From NCBI RefSeq assembly GCF_002585305.1, contig NZ_NUNF01000010.1, positions 1 through 64,000 of the forward strand: a stretch of 64,000 nt of DNA. Reading direction: 5' to 3'. Below are positions 26,553-35,412 of this stretch, in pieces. The position numbers and the translations under genes are program-made. Source of the DNA: Bacillus sp. AFS037270 (GTDB lineage: Bacteria > Bacillota > Bacilli > Bacillales_B > DSM-18226). The notes beneath the pieces are model-generated. The model was not told where the DNA came from. It worked only from the letters and a program-made list of their open reading frames with translations, and did not search any database. Position 1 is the first letter of the stretch. Each line of letters opens with the position of its first letter.

Positions 26553-29195
26553 ATGGAAACAAAGGAATTAACAATGCCGACCAAGTACGATCCGCAAACA
26601 ATTGAAAAAGGTCGATATGAATGGTGGCTGAATGGGAAGTTTTTTGAAGCAAAGGATGACGAAAACAAACAGCCGTACACAATCGTTATCCCGCCGCCAA
26701 ACGTTACTGGAAAGCTTCACTTAGGTCATGCCTGGGATACAACCTTACAAGATATCCTTACACGGATGAAACGTATGCAGGGTTATGATGTTTTATGGCT
26801 GCCTGGTATGGACCATGCGGGTATTGCGACCCAAGCAAAGGTAGAAGAAAAACTTCGTAACGAGGGCAAAAGCCGCTATGATTTAGGCCGTGAAAAATTC
26901 GTTGAAGAAACATGGAAGTGGAAAGAAGAATATGCTTCCCACATCCGTCAGCAATGGTCGAAATTAGGTTTAGGCCTTGATTATAGCCGTGAGCGTTTCA
27001 CCCTTGATGAGGGCTTATCTGATGCAGTTAAAGAAGTATTTGTCACCCTTTATAAAAAGGGTCTAATCTACCGCGGTGAGTACATTATTAACTGGGATCC
27101 TTCAACTAAAACTGCATTGTCAGATATCGAAGTAATCTACAAAGATGTTCAGGGTGCGTTTTATCATATGAATTATCCATTAGCAGATGGCTCTGGTCAG
27201 ATTGAAGTAGCCACAACCCGTCCAGAAACAATGCTCGGTGATACCGCTGTTGCCGTTCACCCAGAAGATGAACGTTACAAGCATTTAATTGGCAAAACCG
27301 TTATCCTACCAATCGTTGGCCGTGAAATTCCGATTGTTGGCGATGATTATGTGGATATGGAATTTGGTTCAGGGGCTGTAAAAATTACACCTGCCCACGA
27401 TCCAAATGACTTTGAAGTGGGGAACCGCCACAACTTAGAGCGTGTCCTTGTCATGAACGAAGATGGTTCTATGAATGAAAAAGCTGGAAAATACCAAGGC
27501 TTAGATCGTTTCGAATGCCGCAAGCAAATTGTTAAGGACTTACAAGAGCAGGGTGTTCTCTTCAAAATCGAGGAGCACATGCATTCTGTCGGTCACTCTG
27601 AACGCAGCGGTGCTGTTGTTGAACCATATCTTTCAACTCAATGGTTCGTTAAAATGCAGCCATTAGCAGACGAAGCGATTGCCTTGCAAAACAAAGAAAA
27701 CAAAGTAAATTTCGTTCCAGATCGTTTTGAAAAAACGTACCTGCGCTGGATGGAAAATATCCGCGACTGGTGTATCTCTAGACAGCTTTGGTGGGGCCAT
27801 CGTATTCCAGCTTGGTACCACAAACAAACAGGTGAAGTTTATGTTGGAACGGAAGCACCTGCAGATGCTGAAAACTGGGAACAGGATAAAGACGTGTTAG
27901 ATACATGGTTCAGCTCCGCACTATGGCCGTTCTCCACAATGGGCTGGCCAAACACTGAAGCGGCTGATTTTAAGCGTTACTTCCCAACCGACGCTCTAGT
28001 AACTGGTTACGATATTATCTTCTTCTGGGTATCCCGGATGATTTTCCAAAGTATCGAGTTCACAGGAGATCGTCCATTCAAAGATGTTCTTATTCATGGA
28101 CTCGTACGTGACGAGCAGGGCCGTAAGATGAGTAAGTCACTTGGTAACGGTGTAGATCCAATGGATGTTATCGAAAAGTATGGTGCAGATGCCTTACGCT
28201 ACTTCTTATCGACAGGAAGTTCACCAGGCCAGGATTTACGTTTTAGCTTTGAAAAAGTTGAGTCCACTTGGAATTTTGCCAATAAGATTTGGAACGCTTC
28301 CCGCTTTGCATTAATGAACATGGATGGCTTAACATATGACGAAATTGATTTCAGCGGTGAAAAATCTGTTGCAGATAAGTGGATTTTAACTCGTTTAAAT
28401 GAAACGATTGAGCATGTGACAAGACTTTCTGAGCGTTATGAATTCGGTGAAGTTGGCCGTGCACTATACAACTTTATCTGGGATGACTTCTGTGATTGGT
28501 ACATTGAAATGGCGAAGCTTCCTTTATATGGTGAAGATGAAGCAGCTAAGAAAACAACGCGTTCGATCCTTGCTTATGTGTTAGACAACACAATGCGTTT
28601 GTTGCACCCATTCATGCCATTTATCACTGAAGAAATTTGGCAGAACCTCCCACATGCTGGTGAATCCATCACAACAGCAGCATGGCCGGTTGTAAAACCA
28701 GAGCTAACGGATGATCAAGCTGCTCAAGAAATGAAGCTGCTTGTAGAAATGATTCGCTCTGTACGTAATATTCGTGCTGAAGTAAATACACCATTAAGCA
28801 AGAAGATTAAAATGATTGTAAAAGCAAAAGATGAATCCGTTCTGAAAGCAGTAGAAAGCAACCGCAGCTATATCGAGCGTTTTTGTAATCCAGAAGAATT
28901 GCAAATGGGTGTAGATATCGAAGTACCTGAAAAAGCAATGACTGCTGTAGTTACAGGCTTAGAAATCATCCTGCCGCTTGAAGGACTCATTAATATTGAC
29001 GAAGAAATTGCTCGTCTAAATAAAGAATTAGACCGATTAAATAAAGAAGTAGACCGCGTTCAGAAGAAATTAGGCAACGAAGGCTTTATGAAAAAAGCCC
29101 CTGAAAGTGTTGTGGCAGAGGAACGTGCGAAAGAGAAAGATTATCTAGAAAAAAGAGACACGGTCGAAGCGCGTATTAAAGAGCTAAGAGGATAA
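26553..29195 (+). CDS. valS: Valyl-tRNA synthetase
   Basis: Charges tRNA-Val. It has 880 residues, the B. subtilis length. The HIGH motif is HLGH in [12 protein letters not shown]. The CP1 editing domain spans about 170-400. The KMSKS motif is in [11 protein letters not shown]. The anticodon-binding domain and a C-terminal coiled coil ([20 protein letters not shown]) follow. ATG 26553 with AAGGAGG is chosen; the frame runs back to 26454 but that part lies inside the T-box terminator. Expression is controlled by the T-box leader. Confidence 0.97.
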   Translation: METKELTMPTKYDPQTIEKGRYEWWLNGKFFEAKDDENKQPYTIVIPPPNVTGKLHLGHAWDTTLQDILTRMKRMQGYDVLWLPGMDHAGIATQAKVEEKLRNEGKSRYDLGREKFVEETWKWKEEYASHIRQQWSKLGLGLDYSRERFTLDEGLSDAVKEVFVTLYKKGLIYRGEYIINWDPSTKTALSDIEVIYKDVQGAFYHMNYPLADGSGQIEVATTRPETMLGDTAVAVHPEDERYKHLIGKTVILPIVGREIPIVGDDYVDMEFGSGAVKITPAHDPNDFEVGNRHNLERVLVMNEDGSMNEKAGKYQGLDRFECRKQIVKDLQEQGVLFKIEEHMHSVGHSERSGAVVEPYLSTQWFVKMQPLADEAIALQNKENKVNFVPDRFEKTYLRWMENIRDWCISRQLWWGHRIPAWYHKQTGEVYVGTEAPADAENWEQDKDVLDTWFSSALWPFSTMGWPNTEAADFKRYFPTDALVTGYDIIFFWVSRMIFQSIEFTGDRPFKDVLIHGLVRDEQGRKMSKSLGNGVDPMDVIEKYGADALRYFLSTGSSPGQDLRFSFEKVESTWNFANKIWNASRFALMNMDGLTYDEIDFSGEKSVADKWILTRLNETIEHVTRLSERYEFGEVGRALYNFIWDDFCDWYIEMAKLPLYGEDEAAKKTTRSILAYVLDNTMRLLHPFMPFITEEIWQNLPHAGESITTAAWPVVKPELTDDQAAQEMKLLVEMIRSVRNIRAEVNTPLSKKIKMIVKAKDESVLKAVESNRSYIERFCNPEELQMGVDIEVPEKAMTAVVTGLEIILPLEGLINIDEEIARLNKELDRLNKEVDRVQKKLGNEGFMKKAPESVVAEERAKEKDYLEKRDTVEARIKELRG

Positions 29196-29206
29196 CAAAT
29201 TTGCCG

Positions 29207-29238
29207 AGACGAATTCAACACTGGGTTCGTCTCGCTTA
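29207..29238 (+). other. valS-folC intergenic stem-loop without T tract
   Basis: GCCGAGACGAA and TTCGTCTCG(C) form a strong 9-10-bp stem with a 12-base loop, but CTTACATAAAAGG follows, not T. It may be an RNA processing or stability element, or a weak terminator, in a valS-folC transcript. Confidence 0.5.
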
Positions 29239-29259
29239 CATAAAAGGGGTGTACCAAAA

Positions 29260-30576
29260 TTGTTTACTACTTATCAAGAAGCCCTCGACTGGATTCATGG
29301 GAGACTAAGACTAGGGATTAAACCAGGCTTAACACGGATGGAATGGATGATGGACAAGCTTGGCTCACCGGAAAAGAAAATTAAGGCCGTCCATGTGGGC
29401 GGGACCAATGGAAAAGGTTCTACCGTTACCTTTTTACGATCGATTCTCCAAGCGGCTGGTTACTCTGTTGGAACGTTTACTTCACCATATATTGAACAAT
29501 TTAATGAACGAATTAGTGTCAATGGAAAACCAATTAGTGATGCTGAAATATTAGAACTTACTAATATTATCAAGCCGCTCGCAGATGAATTAGAGGGAAC
29601 GGAACTAGGAGGACCTACTGAGTTCGAAGTGATTACGGCGATGGCTTTTTATTATTTCGCCAATGCAAGCAAGCTCGACATCGTTATTTTTGAAGTTGGT
29701 TTAGGCGGGCGCTTTGATTCCACGAATATCATCCACCCGTTAGCTTCGATTATTACCAACATTGGTTTAGATCATACAAATATCCTTGGTGATACCTATG
29801 AGGAGATTGCTTTTGAAAAAGCTGGGATTATCAAAAATAACACACCGATCTTTACGGCTGTGAAACATCCTGGTGCCTTAAAGGTGATTGAGGAAGTGGC
29901 AGAAAAGAAGTCTGCCCCTATCTTCAGATTCAATAAAGAATTTCAGATTTCCGGACATGAATCGATTGCCAGAGGTGAAGTTTTCGCCTTAAAATCGAAA
30001 TCTCTATCTTTGGAGGAGCTCGAAATTAGTATGATCGGACAGCACCAGACGGAAAATGCCGCTCTTGCTGTTCTAGCCACTGACTATGTAAACCAAGCAG
30101 GTTTTCAAGTAACCGAACAAGCGATTCGAAAAGGGCTAAAAGAAGCGTATTGGCCAGGACGATTGGAAATCCTTTCAGAAAATCCGCTGGTGATTATTGA
30201 TGGGGCACATAATCAGGAAGGAATCACTGCCTTAGTTCATGAACTGTCTAGCAGATACAGTGACCGACATATTCAGATCGTATTTGCAGCATTAAGGGAT
30301 AAAAAACTGGATGAAATGATCGCGATGCTAGATGGAATTGCCAACCAAATTACCTTTGTCAGTTTTGATTTTCATCGCGCTGCCAAGGCGGAGGAATTAT
30401 ATCAAATTAGTCATTCAGAAAAAAAACTGGCAGCAAATGATTGGAAGTCATATTTGTTTGAGAAGATAAATAGCCTTGGATCAGACGAAATGTTAGTTGT
30501 TACGGGTTCTCTTTATTTTATTTCAGAAGCAAAACCATTTATTTGCGAAAAGATCGGAAAATATCCAAATAAATGA
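29260..30576 (+). CDS. folC: Folylpolyglutamate synthase / dihydrofolate synthase
   Basis: Adds glutamates to folates and makes dihydrofolate from dihydropteroate. It has 438 residues. The P-loop is GTNGKGST (about 47), the family block TFTSPYIEQFNERI follows, then GLGGRFDSTN, GLDHTNILG and IIDGAHNQEG. The start is TTG 29260 with AAAAGGGGTG upstream, giving MFTTYQEA as in B. subtilis. A strong terminator follows, separating it from the pilus locus. Confidence 0.96.
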   Translation: MFTTYQEALDWIHGRLRLGIKPGLTRMEWMMDKLGSPEKKIKAVHVGGTNGKGSTVTFLRSILQAAGYSVGTFTSPYIEQFNERISVNGKPISDAEILELTNIIKPLADELEGTELGGPTEFEVITAMAFYYFANASKLDIVIFEVGLGGRFDSTNIIHPLASIITNIGLDHTNILGDTYEEIAFEKAGIIKNNTPIFTAVKHPGALKVIEEVAEKKSAPIFRFNKEFQISGHESIARGEVFALKSKSLSLEELEISMIGQHQTENAALAVLATDYVNQAGFQVTEQAIRKGLKEAYWPGRLEILSENPLVIIDGAHNQEGITALVHELSSRYSDRHIQIVFAALRDKKLDEMIAMLDGIANQITFVSFDFHRAAKAEELYQISHSEKKLAANDWKSYLFEKINSLGSDEMLVVTGSLYFISEAKPFICEKIGKYPNK

Positions 30577-30588
30577 AAATATTAAGAG

Positions 30589-30620
30589 GGTGACCAAATT
30601 CTTTGGTCACCTATTTTTTT
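30589..30620 (+). terminator. Terminator of folC
   Basis: GGTGACCAAA and TTTGGTCACC form a perfect 10-bp stem with a 3-base loop and a T tract. Confidence 0.92.
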
Positions 30621-30758
30621 TACAATATACAATCTATTGAAAAGCATATATCATACTGTTAAACTGAAAATGAAATTAACTATCAAAATTATACAAAAAA
30701 CTACAAAATATTTAAACTTCATAGCTTGTAATATACTAGAAATTAAAGGACGACGTAT

Positions 30759-31202
30759 ATGAATGAAAAGGGAATGACTTTAATAGAAATACTCGCCTCA
30801 ATTGTTATCCTCTCTATTATTATTTTGTCAATGTTAACTATGATAGTTCAATCCTCCCGTTCTAATGCTATTTCAAAAAATATGATGAGTGCAACATATG
30901 TGGCCGAATCTACTATGGAAGAGTTAAACCGAACAGTTGCACTATCCACCGACTTAGTAAATTTTCCAAGTGAATTAAATAAGTTAACCAAATCTGATGG
31001 AACTCCAAAATACACTATGTTAAGTAACTTAAATGGCCAAGCTTTCTTTGAAACAACTGTCCCAGGTTATTATGTTTATATTGAAGCAAATTCTTCTTCA
31101 GGGAGCACTTTAGTAAAAGTGAAAGCAAAGGTTTATAAGGATAATTCCAAAGCAAAAATTGAAGCTCAAATGGAGATGCTGCAAGCATGGAAAAAACTGT
31201 AG
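30759..31202 (+). CDS. Minor prepilin, PilV-like
   Basis: A type IV prepilin-like protein of 147 residues. A five-residue leader MNEKG precedes the cleavage site, followed by MTLIEILASIVILSIIILSM with the conserved Glu at mature position 5 and a hydrophobic helix. The C-terminal domain is short and polar. ATG 30759 follows AAAGGACG (30746-30753). It is first of three minor-pilin genes and overlaps the next by 16 bases. Minor pilins prime pilus assembly at the membrane. The assignment to PilV rather than another minor pilin rests on gene order and size. Confidence 0.85.
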   Translation: MNEKGMTLIEILASIVILSIIILSMLTMIVQSSRSNAISKNMMSATYVAESTMEELNRTVALSTDLVNFPSELNKLTKSDGTPKYTMLSNLNGQAFFETTVPGYYVYIEANSSSGSTLVKVKAKVYKDNSKAKIEAQMEMLQAWKKL

Positions 31203-31654
31203 ATTTAACAATACAAAACAGTGAAAAAGGTGTTACGTTAATTGAACTTTTAGCTGCTCTTTCTCTTCTATCAATCATTTTGCTCTTAGCTAGTTCTGTT
31301 CATCTACTTGGACTAAAACAGTCAAGCAGTCAAACTTCAGAGATTCAAAATCAATCAAACGTCCGGCTGGCAATGAATATTATCACTAGAGAAATTCGCA
31401 AGGCTTCAACTGTAAGTTTTATAAATATTGATGATACGGATCTATCAAATGATCAGTTAAAGATCAATGGAGTCGACATTTATAAGTTGGAGAATAAAAA
31501 CATTACGAAAAACGCTAATCCACTAATTACAAATATTCAAACGTTTACTCTTAAAAAGGTTAAAGATGACATGTATACCATTACTATTGCTAATATACCT
31601 TCTAATAATCTTCCACAAACAACACTTTCGAGCACGGTCTATATAAGAAAATAG
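31187..31654 (+). CDS. Minor prepilin, PilW/ComGF-like
   Basis: A protein of 155 residues. A 15-residue leader ending SEKG is followed by VTLIELLAALSLLSIILLLA, with Glu at mature position 5. The downstream region SNVRLAMNIITREIRKA is the helix typical of PilW/GspJ-type minor pilins. It overlaps the upstream gene by 16 bases, which implies coupled translation, and precedes the PilX-like gene by 8 bases. Confidence 0.85.
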   Translation: MEKTVDLTIQNSEKGVTLIELLAALSLLSIILLLASSVHLLGLKQSSSQTSEIQNQSNVRLAMNIITREIRKASTVSFINIDDTDLSNDQLKINGVDIYKLENKNITKNANPLITNIQTFTLKKVKDDMYTITIANIPSNNLPQTTLSSTVYIRK

Positions 31655-31662
31655 GTGAAAAG

Positions 31663-33027
31663 ATGAAAAGATTTTTTCTTCATATTAAATCATTAAATAA
31701 TGAAAAAGGTGTAGCCTTAATTGTTGTTCTTTTAGTCCTGGTTGTTATTTCCATATTGGGAATTAGCTTAATTGGTCTTGCATCAACGAACCTTAAAATG
31801 AGCAGTGGTGACCGGGATACTCAATCTGCCTATTATATTGCTGAGTCGGGTGTTACTTATCGAATGAATATGATTGAGCCAAAGCTTAAAGAAGCTTATG
31901 GCCAGTCAGTGACTGGGGCTGATTTTTTTACAAGGGTAAATAATGCAATGGAAGTCGGAACGGTAAAAGAATATAAGGATTTTGAACAAACTTCAGGCGG
32001 TCAGCCTGTCGCCACCACAACCATTGAACAAATCCCTAGCAGTACGCCAATTTCATATAGTTATGACTATAAAGTAACTTCTATTGGTAAGATTAACAAT
32101 CGGACAAGAAAAGTAGTTAAGGTATTTCACGTGTCCTGGAAACCACGGACAAGCGTAACGATACCGGCCGATACTGTCTTGTTTGTGAAAGATAGTCTAA
32201 TCTTAAAAAACGTTCCGGTTGACGGATCGATTGGTACATCTGGCACAATGAGTGAGGTAACGCTAAATGGTAGCAAAGCAATTGTCTCGGGGAATATTTA
32301 TACAAATGTAAGTACACCATTAAACATCCCTGATTTTCCGGTCTTTACGATAACAAATACAAACAATTATTCAATGACAACCACAGAACAAACATTAACC
32401 CTGAACAGTGATATCGCATTTAATTCCCTAACAGTTAACAGTGGTCAAACTTTAACCATTGATGTTGGAAGTTATAATATAAATTTAGTGTTAAACAACT
32501 TAAATGTTTACGGGAAAATTAAAGTTGTTGGAACAGGTAAACTTTCATTCTATGTAAAGAATATTAATATGGGAGCAGGAAGTATAATCGGTACAGAAGG
32601 AAATATCCTAGGAACCGACTCTAATATTGAAAAAATATATGTATTTTTAGAAGGTACGGCAGTGAATATTGGCGGGAAAATCTATGGATCCATGTATGCG
32701 AAAAACTCGGATATCGTGATTGATCCGGCAAAAGGAAAAGGCGTGCTTGGACATATTATTACCGGAGGATTTAATATAAGTTATCTGAGTAATGATAATA
32801 CAGTTCCTAAAATGATCTTCGCACCCAATGCAAGTGTCTCTATAAATACTTCCTTTTCAGGTTCGATTATAGCTAGAACACTGACATCAAGTGGTAATGA
32901 TGACAACTTTATATTTAAATTTGTCCAAATTAATTATGATAATTCTCCACTCTTTGTTGATAATGGTACCGGGCTTTCACCTGTAAAGGAAATGATAACA
33001 ACTGAACCAACCAGAGAAAGTAATTAA
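31663..33027 (+). CDS. PilX-like pilus assembly protein with C-terminal beta-rich domain
   Basis: A protein of 454 residues. After a 16-residue leader ending NNEKG comes VALIVVLLVLVVISILGISL, the PilX/GspK-type N-terminal helix. It has no Glu at mature position 5, as is common for tip subunits. YYIAESGVTYRMN is the PilX signature. The C-terminal half (about 190-430) is rich in short beta repeats (LTLNSDIAFNSLTVNSGQTL, LNNLNVYGKIKVVGTGKL) suggesting a beta-solenoid. A terminator follows, so the three minor-pilin genes may be one operon. Confidence 0.8.
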   Translation: MKRFFLHIKSLNNEKGVALIVVLLVLVVISILGISLIGLASTNLKMSSGDRDTQSAYYIAESGVTYRMNMIEPKLKEAYGQSVTGADFFTRVNNAMEVGTVKEYKDFEQTSGGQPVATTTIEQIPSSTPISYSYDYKVTSIGKINNRTRKVVKVFHVSWKPRTSVTIPADTVLFVKDSLILKNVPVDGSIGTSGTMSEVTLNGSKAIVSGNIYTNVSTPLNIPDFPVFTITNTNNYSMTTTEQTLTLNSDIAFNSLTVNSGQTLTIDVGSYNINLVLNNLNVYGKIKVVGTGKLSFYVKNINMGAGSIIGTEGNILGTDSNIEKIYVFLEGTAVNIGGKIYGSMYAKNSDIVIDPAKGKGVLGHIITGGFNISYLSNDNTVPKMIFAPNASVSINTSFSGSIIARTLTSSGNDDNFIFKFVQINYDNSPLFVDNGTGLSPVKEMITTEPTRESN

Positions 33028-33052
33028 AAAATTGAAATAGTATATTAAAGCC

Positions 33053-33110
33053 TCAATTATTGCTAATAGGTATTTTGGATTAGTCCCTTTAGCGATGATT
33101 GGGTTTTTTT
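33053..33110 (+). terminator. Terminator behind the minor-pilin operon
   Basis: CAATTATTGCT pairs with AGCGATGATTG (two G-U pairs) across a 25-base loop, followed by T7. It separates the minor pilins from the rest of the pilus locus. Confidence 0.6.
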
Positions 33111-33283
33111 CTTGTAAAAAAATATTACCAAGCTTCTTTCTTACTATGAAAAAATATAATACAATATTTAAAAGGTGTTTTTTTGTCAAAATTATGCATA
33201 AATAGTCGAAAGATCTTTAAAATTTAGAAATTAGTCCGTTGTTTTAATAGATAAATAGTCTAATAAAGAAAGGAATTCCATTT

Positions 33284-34072
33284 ATGCTTTCATTTTTATG
33301 GGCCTTTGGTGCTACTTTGGCTTTACTTTTAATTCTTACAGTTTTACGGATTGGTTTCTCCTTTATAGGAAAGCTTAGTGTTGCTCTAACGGGTTTTATG
33401 CTGGCACTTGGAGGACTAACCACTGTTAATTCCCTCCCATTATGGCAGTCAGGGTTAATAATACTTCTATTGGCTTTAATTGCTGCCTATGTTATGGATA
33501 CTCGGTTTGGGGCTGTTATATATAGTAAAGAAATAAAGTCATTCGATCTAGAAGCTGATGAAGAATTCGAGTATGTTGAATCAAATCCTAGGGTATTAGA
33601 AATGCCAGCTGAATTAGAATTATTAGACTTAAATACAGACAGAAAAGAATTACCTTCATTAACAGATATTGAAGAAAATCAGGTGCAAATAGTACAAGAA
33701 CATTCAAAACAAGAATTAGAAGAAATTAGCCTTGAATTAGAGGCAGATGACCTTTTTGTGCTTAATGTAATAGAACAAGCTGAAAAAACAGAAATAACTG
33801 AGGATGATTTACCTAAAGAAGGCTATTTAGCAGATATTGAAAACTTACTACAAGAGGAATCAGCTGAAATGATCAGCACTGAGGATGAAGGCTGGCTTGA
33901 GGAAATAAATGATTTAGAAGTTTTAAGAGAAGACAAAGACATTATTGTTGAAGAAGACAAAGATGAACATTTCCTAGAAGATTTATTTCTTGCGGCTGAG
34001 GAAGCTGCGGCTGGGACAGAAGAACCTAAAAAGGACAAAGATACGGAGAGGGAAGTCAAATTACAAAAGTAG
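33284..34072 (+). CDS. Membrane protein of unknown function in pilus locus
   Basis: A protein of 262 residues, not recognised. Residues about 1-72 form three hydrophobic segments (FLWAFGATLALLLILTVL, LSVALTGFMLALGGL, WQSGLIILLLALIAAYVM). The remaining 190 residues are strongly acidic and probably disordered or coiled (EELELLDLN, LEDLFLAAEEAAAG), ending in a basic tail. AAAGGAATT precedes ATG 33284. It is the first gene after the internal terminator and is followed at 23 bases by the G5-domain gene, so it probably belongs to the pilus apparatus. The role is unknown. Confidence 0.7.
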   Translation: MLSFLWAFGATLALLLILTVLRIGFSFIGKLSVALTGFMLALGGLTTVNSLPLWQSGLIILLLALIAAYVMDTRFGAVIYSKEIKSFDLEADEEFEYVESNPRVLEMPAELELLDLNTDRKELPSLTDIEENQVQIVQEHSKQELEEISLELEADDLFVLNVIEQAEKTEITEDDLPKEGYLADIENLLQEESAEMISTEDEGWLEEINDLEVLREDKDIIVEEDKDEHFLEDLFLAAEEAAAGTEEPKKDKDTEREVKLQK

Positions 34073-34095
34073 TTTGATAGATTGGGGGCAAAGAG

Positions 34096-35412
34096 ATGAA
34101 AAGTTACACTCAGTTTTTTAAATTATTGTTTGTCCTTTTTTTTAGTACTGCCTTTATCTATAGTACCTCTCACTTTGGAGCAAAGGCATATGAACAATTG
34201 GCTAATCTTAATGGGAAATATTTAGAGGGAACTAAGATTGGTAACATAGATGTATCGGGGAAAACAGCTGCAGAGGCAGCCAGTTTATTAGAGAAACAGT
34301 ACCTCGATTGGCTGAAAAACACAAAATTTACTTTTCAATTTAGTGATAAGACTGTTCCATTAGATTTGAACCTTTTTTACTTAGATAAAGAAACAACCAT
34401 CAATTCAATTAAAGATGGGCAGTCCAACTCTGTCACTTTTTCAATCGATCTTATGCAACTTGAGGAGCAAGTAAGTATTCTTTTCCCAGAGCTTAACAGT
34501 AAAGAAGTTGATTTTACAAAACTAAAAACAAATTCAGAATCGTCAGCATCCACACTTCAGAATGGTGAACAAACTTTCAACCTATCAAAGGACTTCATGC
34601 TGGTAAATGCAGCGGATCAGGATGTTGTTATTAGTGAAGCTGTTCTTAACTTAAATGAGGTATCTGATGGACTTCAAGTTATAGTTGAAAAAAATCCAGA
34701 GGTTAAGATTGCTGAAGGAGCAACGTTTTCTGTTCTAGATTTTGCCAAGAATCAAAAGATAAATGACCCCTCTCTATTAAGTATACTTGGAACGGGGATT
34801 TATCAAGCACTACTTCCAACTAATTTTACAATTGTAGACCGAAATATAAGCAGTACACTTCCTAATTATGCAGAATTAGGATTTGAAGCACGCGTCAGTC
34901 CCGATAAAAACATGGATTTAATTTTTACTAATCCAAATAAAACAGGCTATACACTAGGACTGACAGTAAAAGACAATCAATTAAGTGTCAGCTTAAAAGG
35001 TGAAAAATTACTTTACAACTATAAAATCATTAAAAAGGATGAACAGTCATTAAAACCAAAAACGATTGTTCAATATAGTCCACTTTTAAAATCAGGTAAT
35101 TCAGTGGTTAAAGCCGTGGGTGCCGATGGCAAATATGTAAAAGTTTACCGGGATGTGTACCAAGGAGAAATGCTGCTAAAGACTGAGTTCATTTCAGAGG
35201 ATTATTATTCTCCAGCATATCGAGTCGAGATACATGCCTTAACTGGTACAACGCAGGGAACAGCATCGACCGGAAGTCAAACTACAACAACATCAACTCC
35301 TTCAACTGAAACTAGTCCTGATGGAAGTCAAACTACTTCAACATCTGGTACTACAACTCAAGATTCAAATGTTGATGACCTTTGGGGGAAGCCGAATGAA
35401 CAGCCAAAATAA
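34096..35412 (+). CDS. Secreted VanW/YoaR-like protein with G5 domain
   Basis: A protein of 438 residues. An N-terminal hydrophobic signal or anchor is at about 8-27. A PG-binding-4-like region follows (YLEGTKIGNIDVSGKTAAEA, about 45-70), which occurs in VanW/YoaR proteins. A G5 domain lies at about 317-381 (LKPKTIVQYSP...VKVYRDVYQGEMLLKTEFISED). The last 55 residues are Ser/Thr/Gly-rich. G5 domains are associated with cell-wall sugar binding. GGGGGC precedes ATG 34096, and the pilB start overlaps its end by 17 bases. It may help the pilus cross or grip the peptidoglycan; this is inference from context. Confidence 0.75.
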   Translation: MKSYTQFFKLLFVLFFSTAFIYSTSHFGAKAYEQLANLNGKYLEGTKIGNIDVSGKTAAEAASLLEKQYLDWLKNTKFTFQFSDKTVPLDLNLFYLDKETTINSIKDGQSNSVTFSIDLMQLEEQVSILFPELNSKEVDFTKLKTNSESSASTLQNGEQTFNLSKDFMLVNAADQDVVISEAVLNLNEVSDGLQVIVEKNPEVKIAEGATFSVLDFAKNQKINDPSLLSILGTGIYQALLPTNFTIVDRNISSTLPNYAELGFEARVSPDKNMDLIFTNPNKTGYTLGLTVKDNQLSVSLKGEKLLYNYKIIKKDEQSLKPKTIVQYSPLLKSGNSVVKAVGADGKYVKVYRDVYQGEMLLKTEFISEDYYSPAYRVEIHALTGTTQGTASTGSQTTTTSTPSTETSPDGSQTTSTSGTTTQDSNVDDLWGKPNEQPK

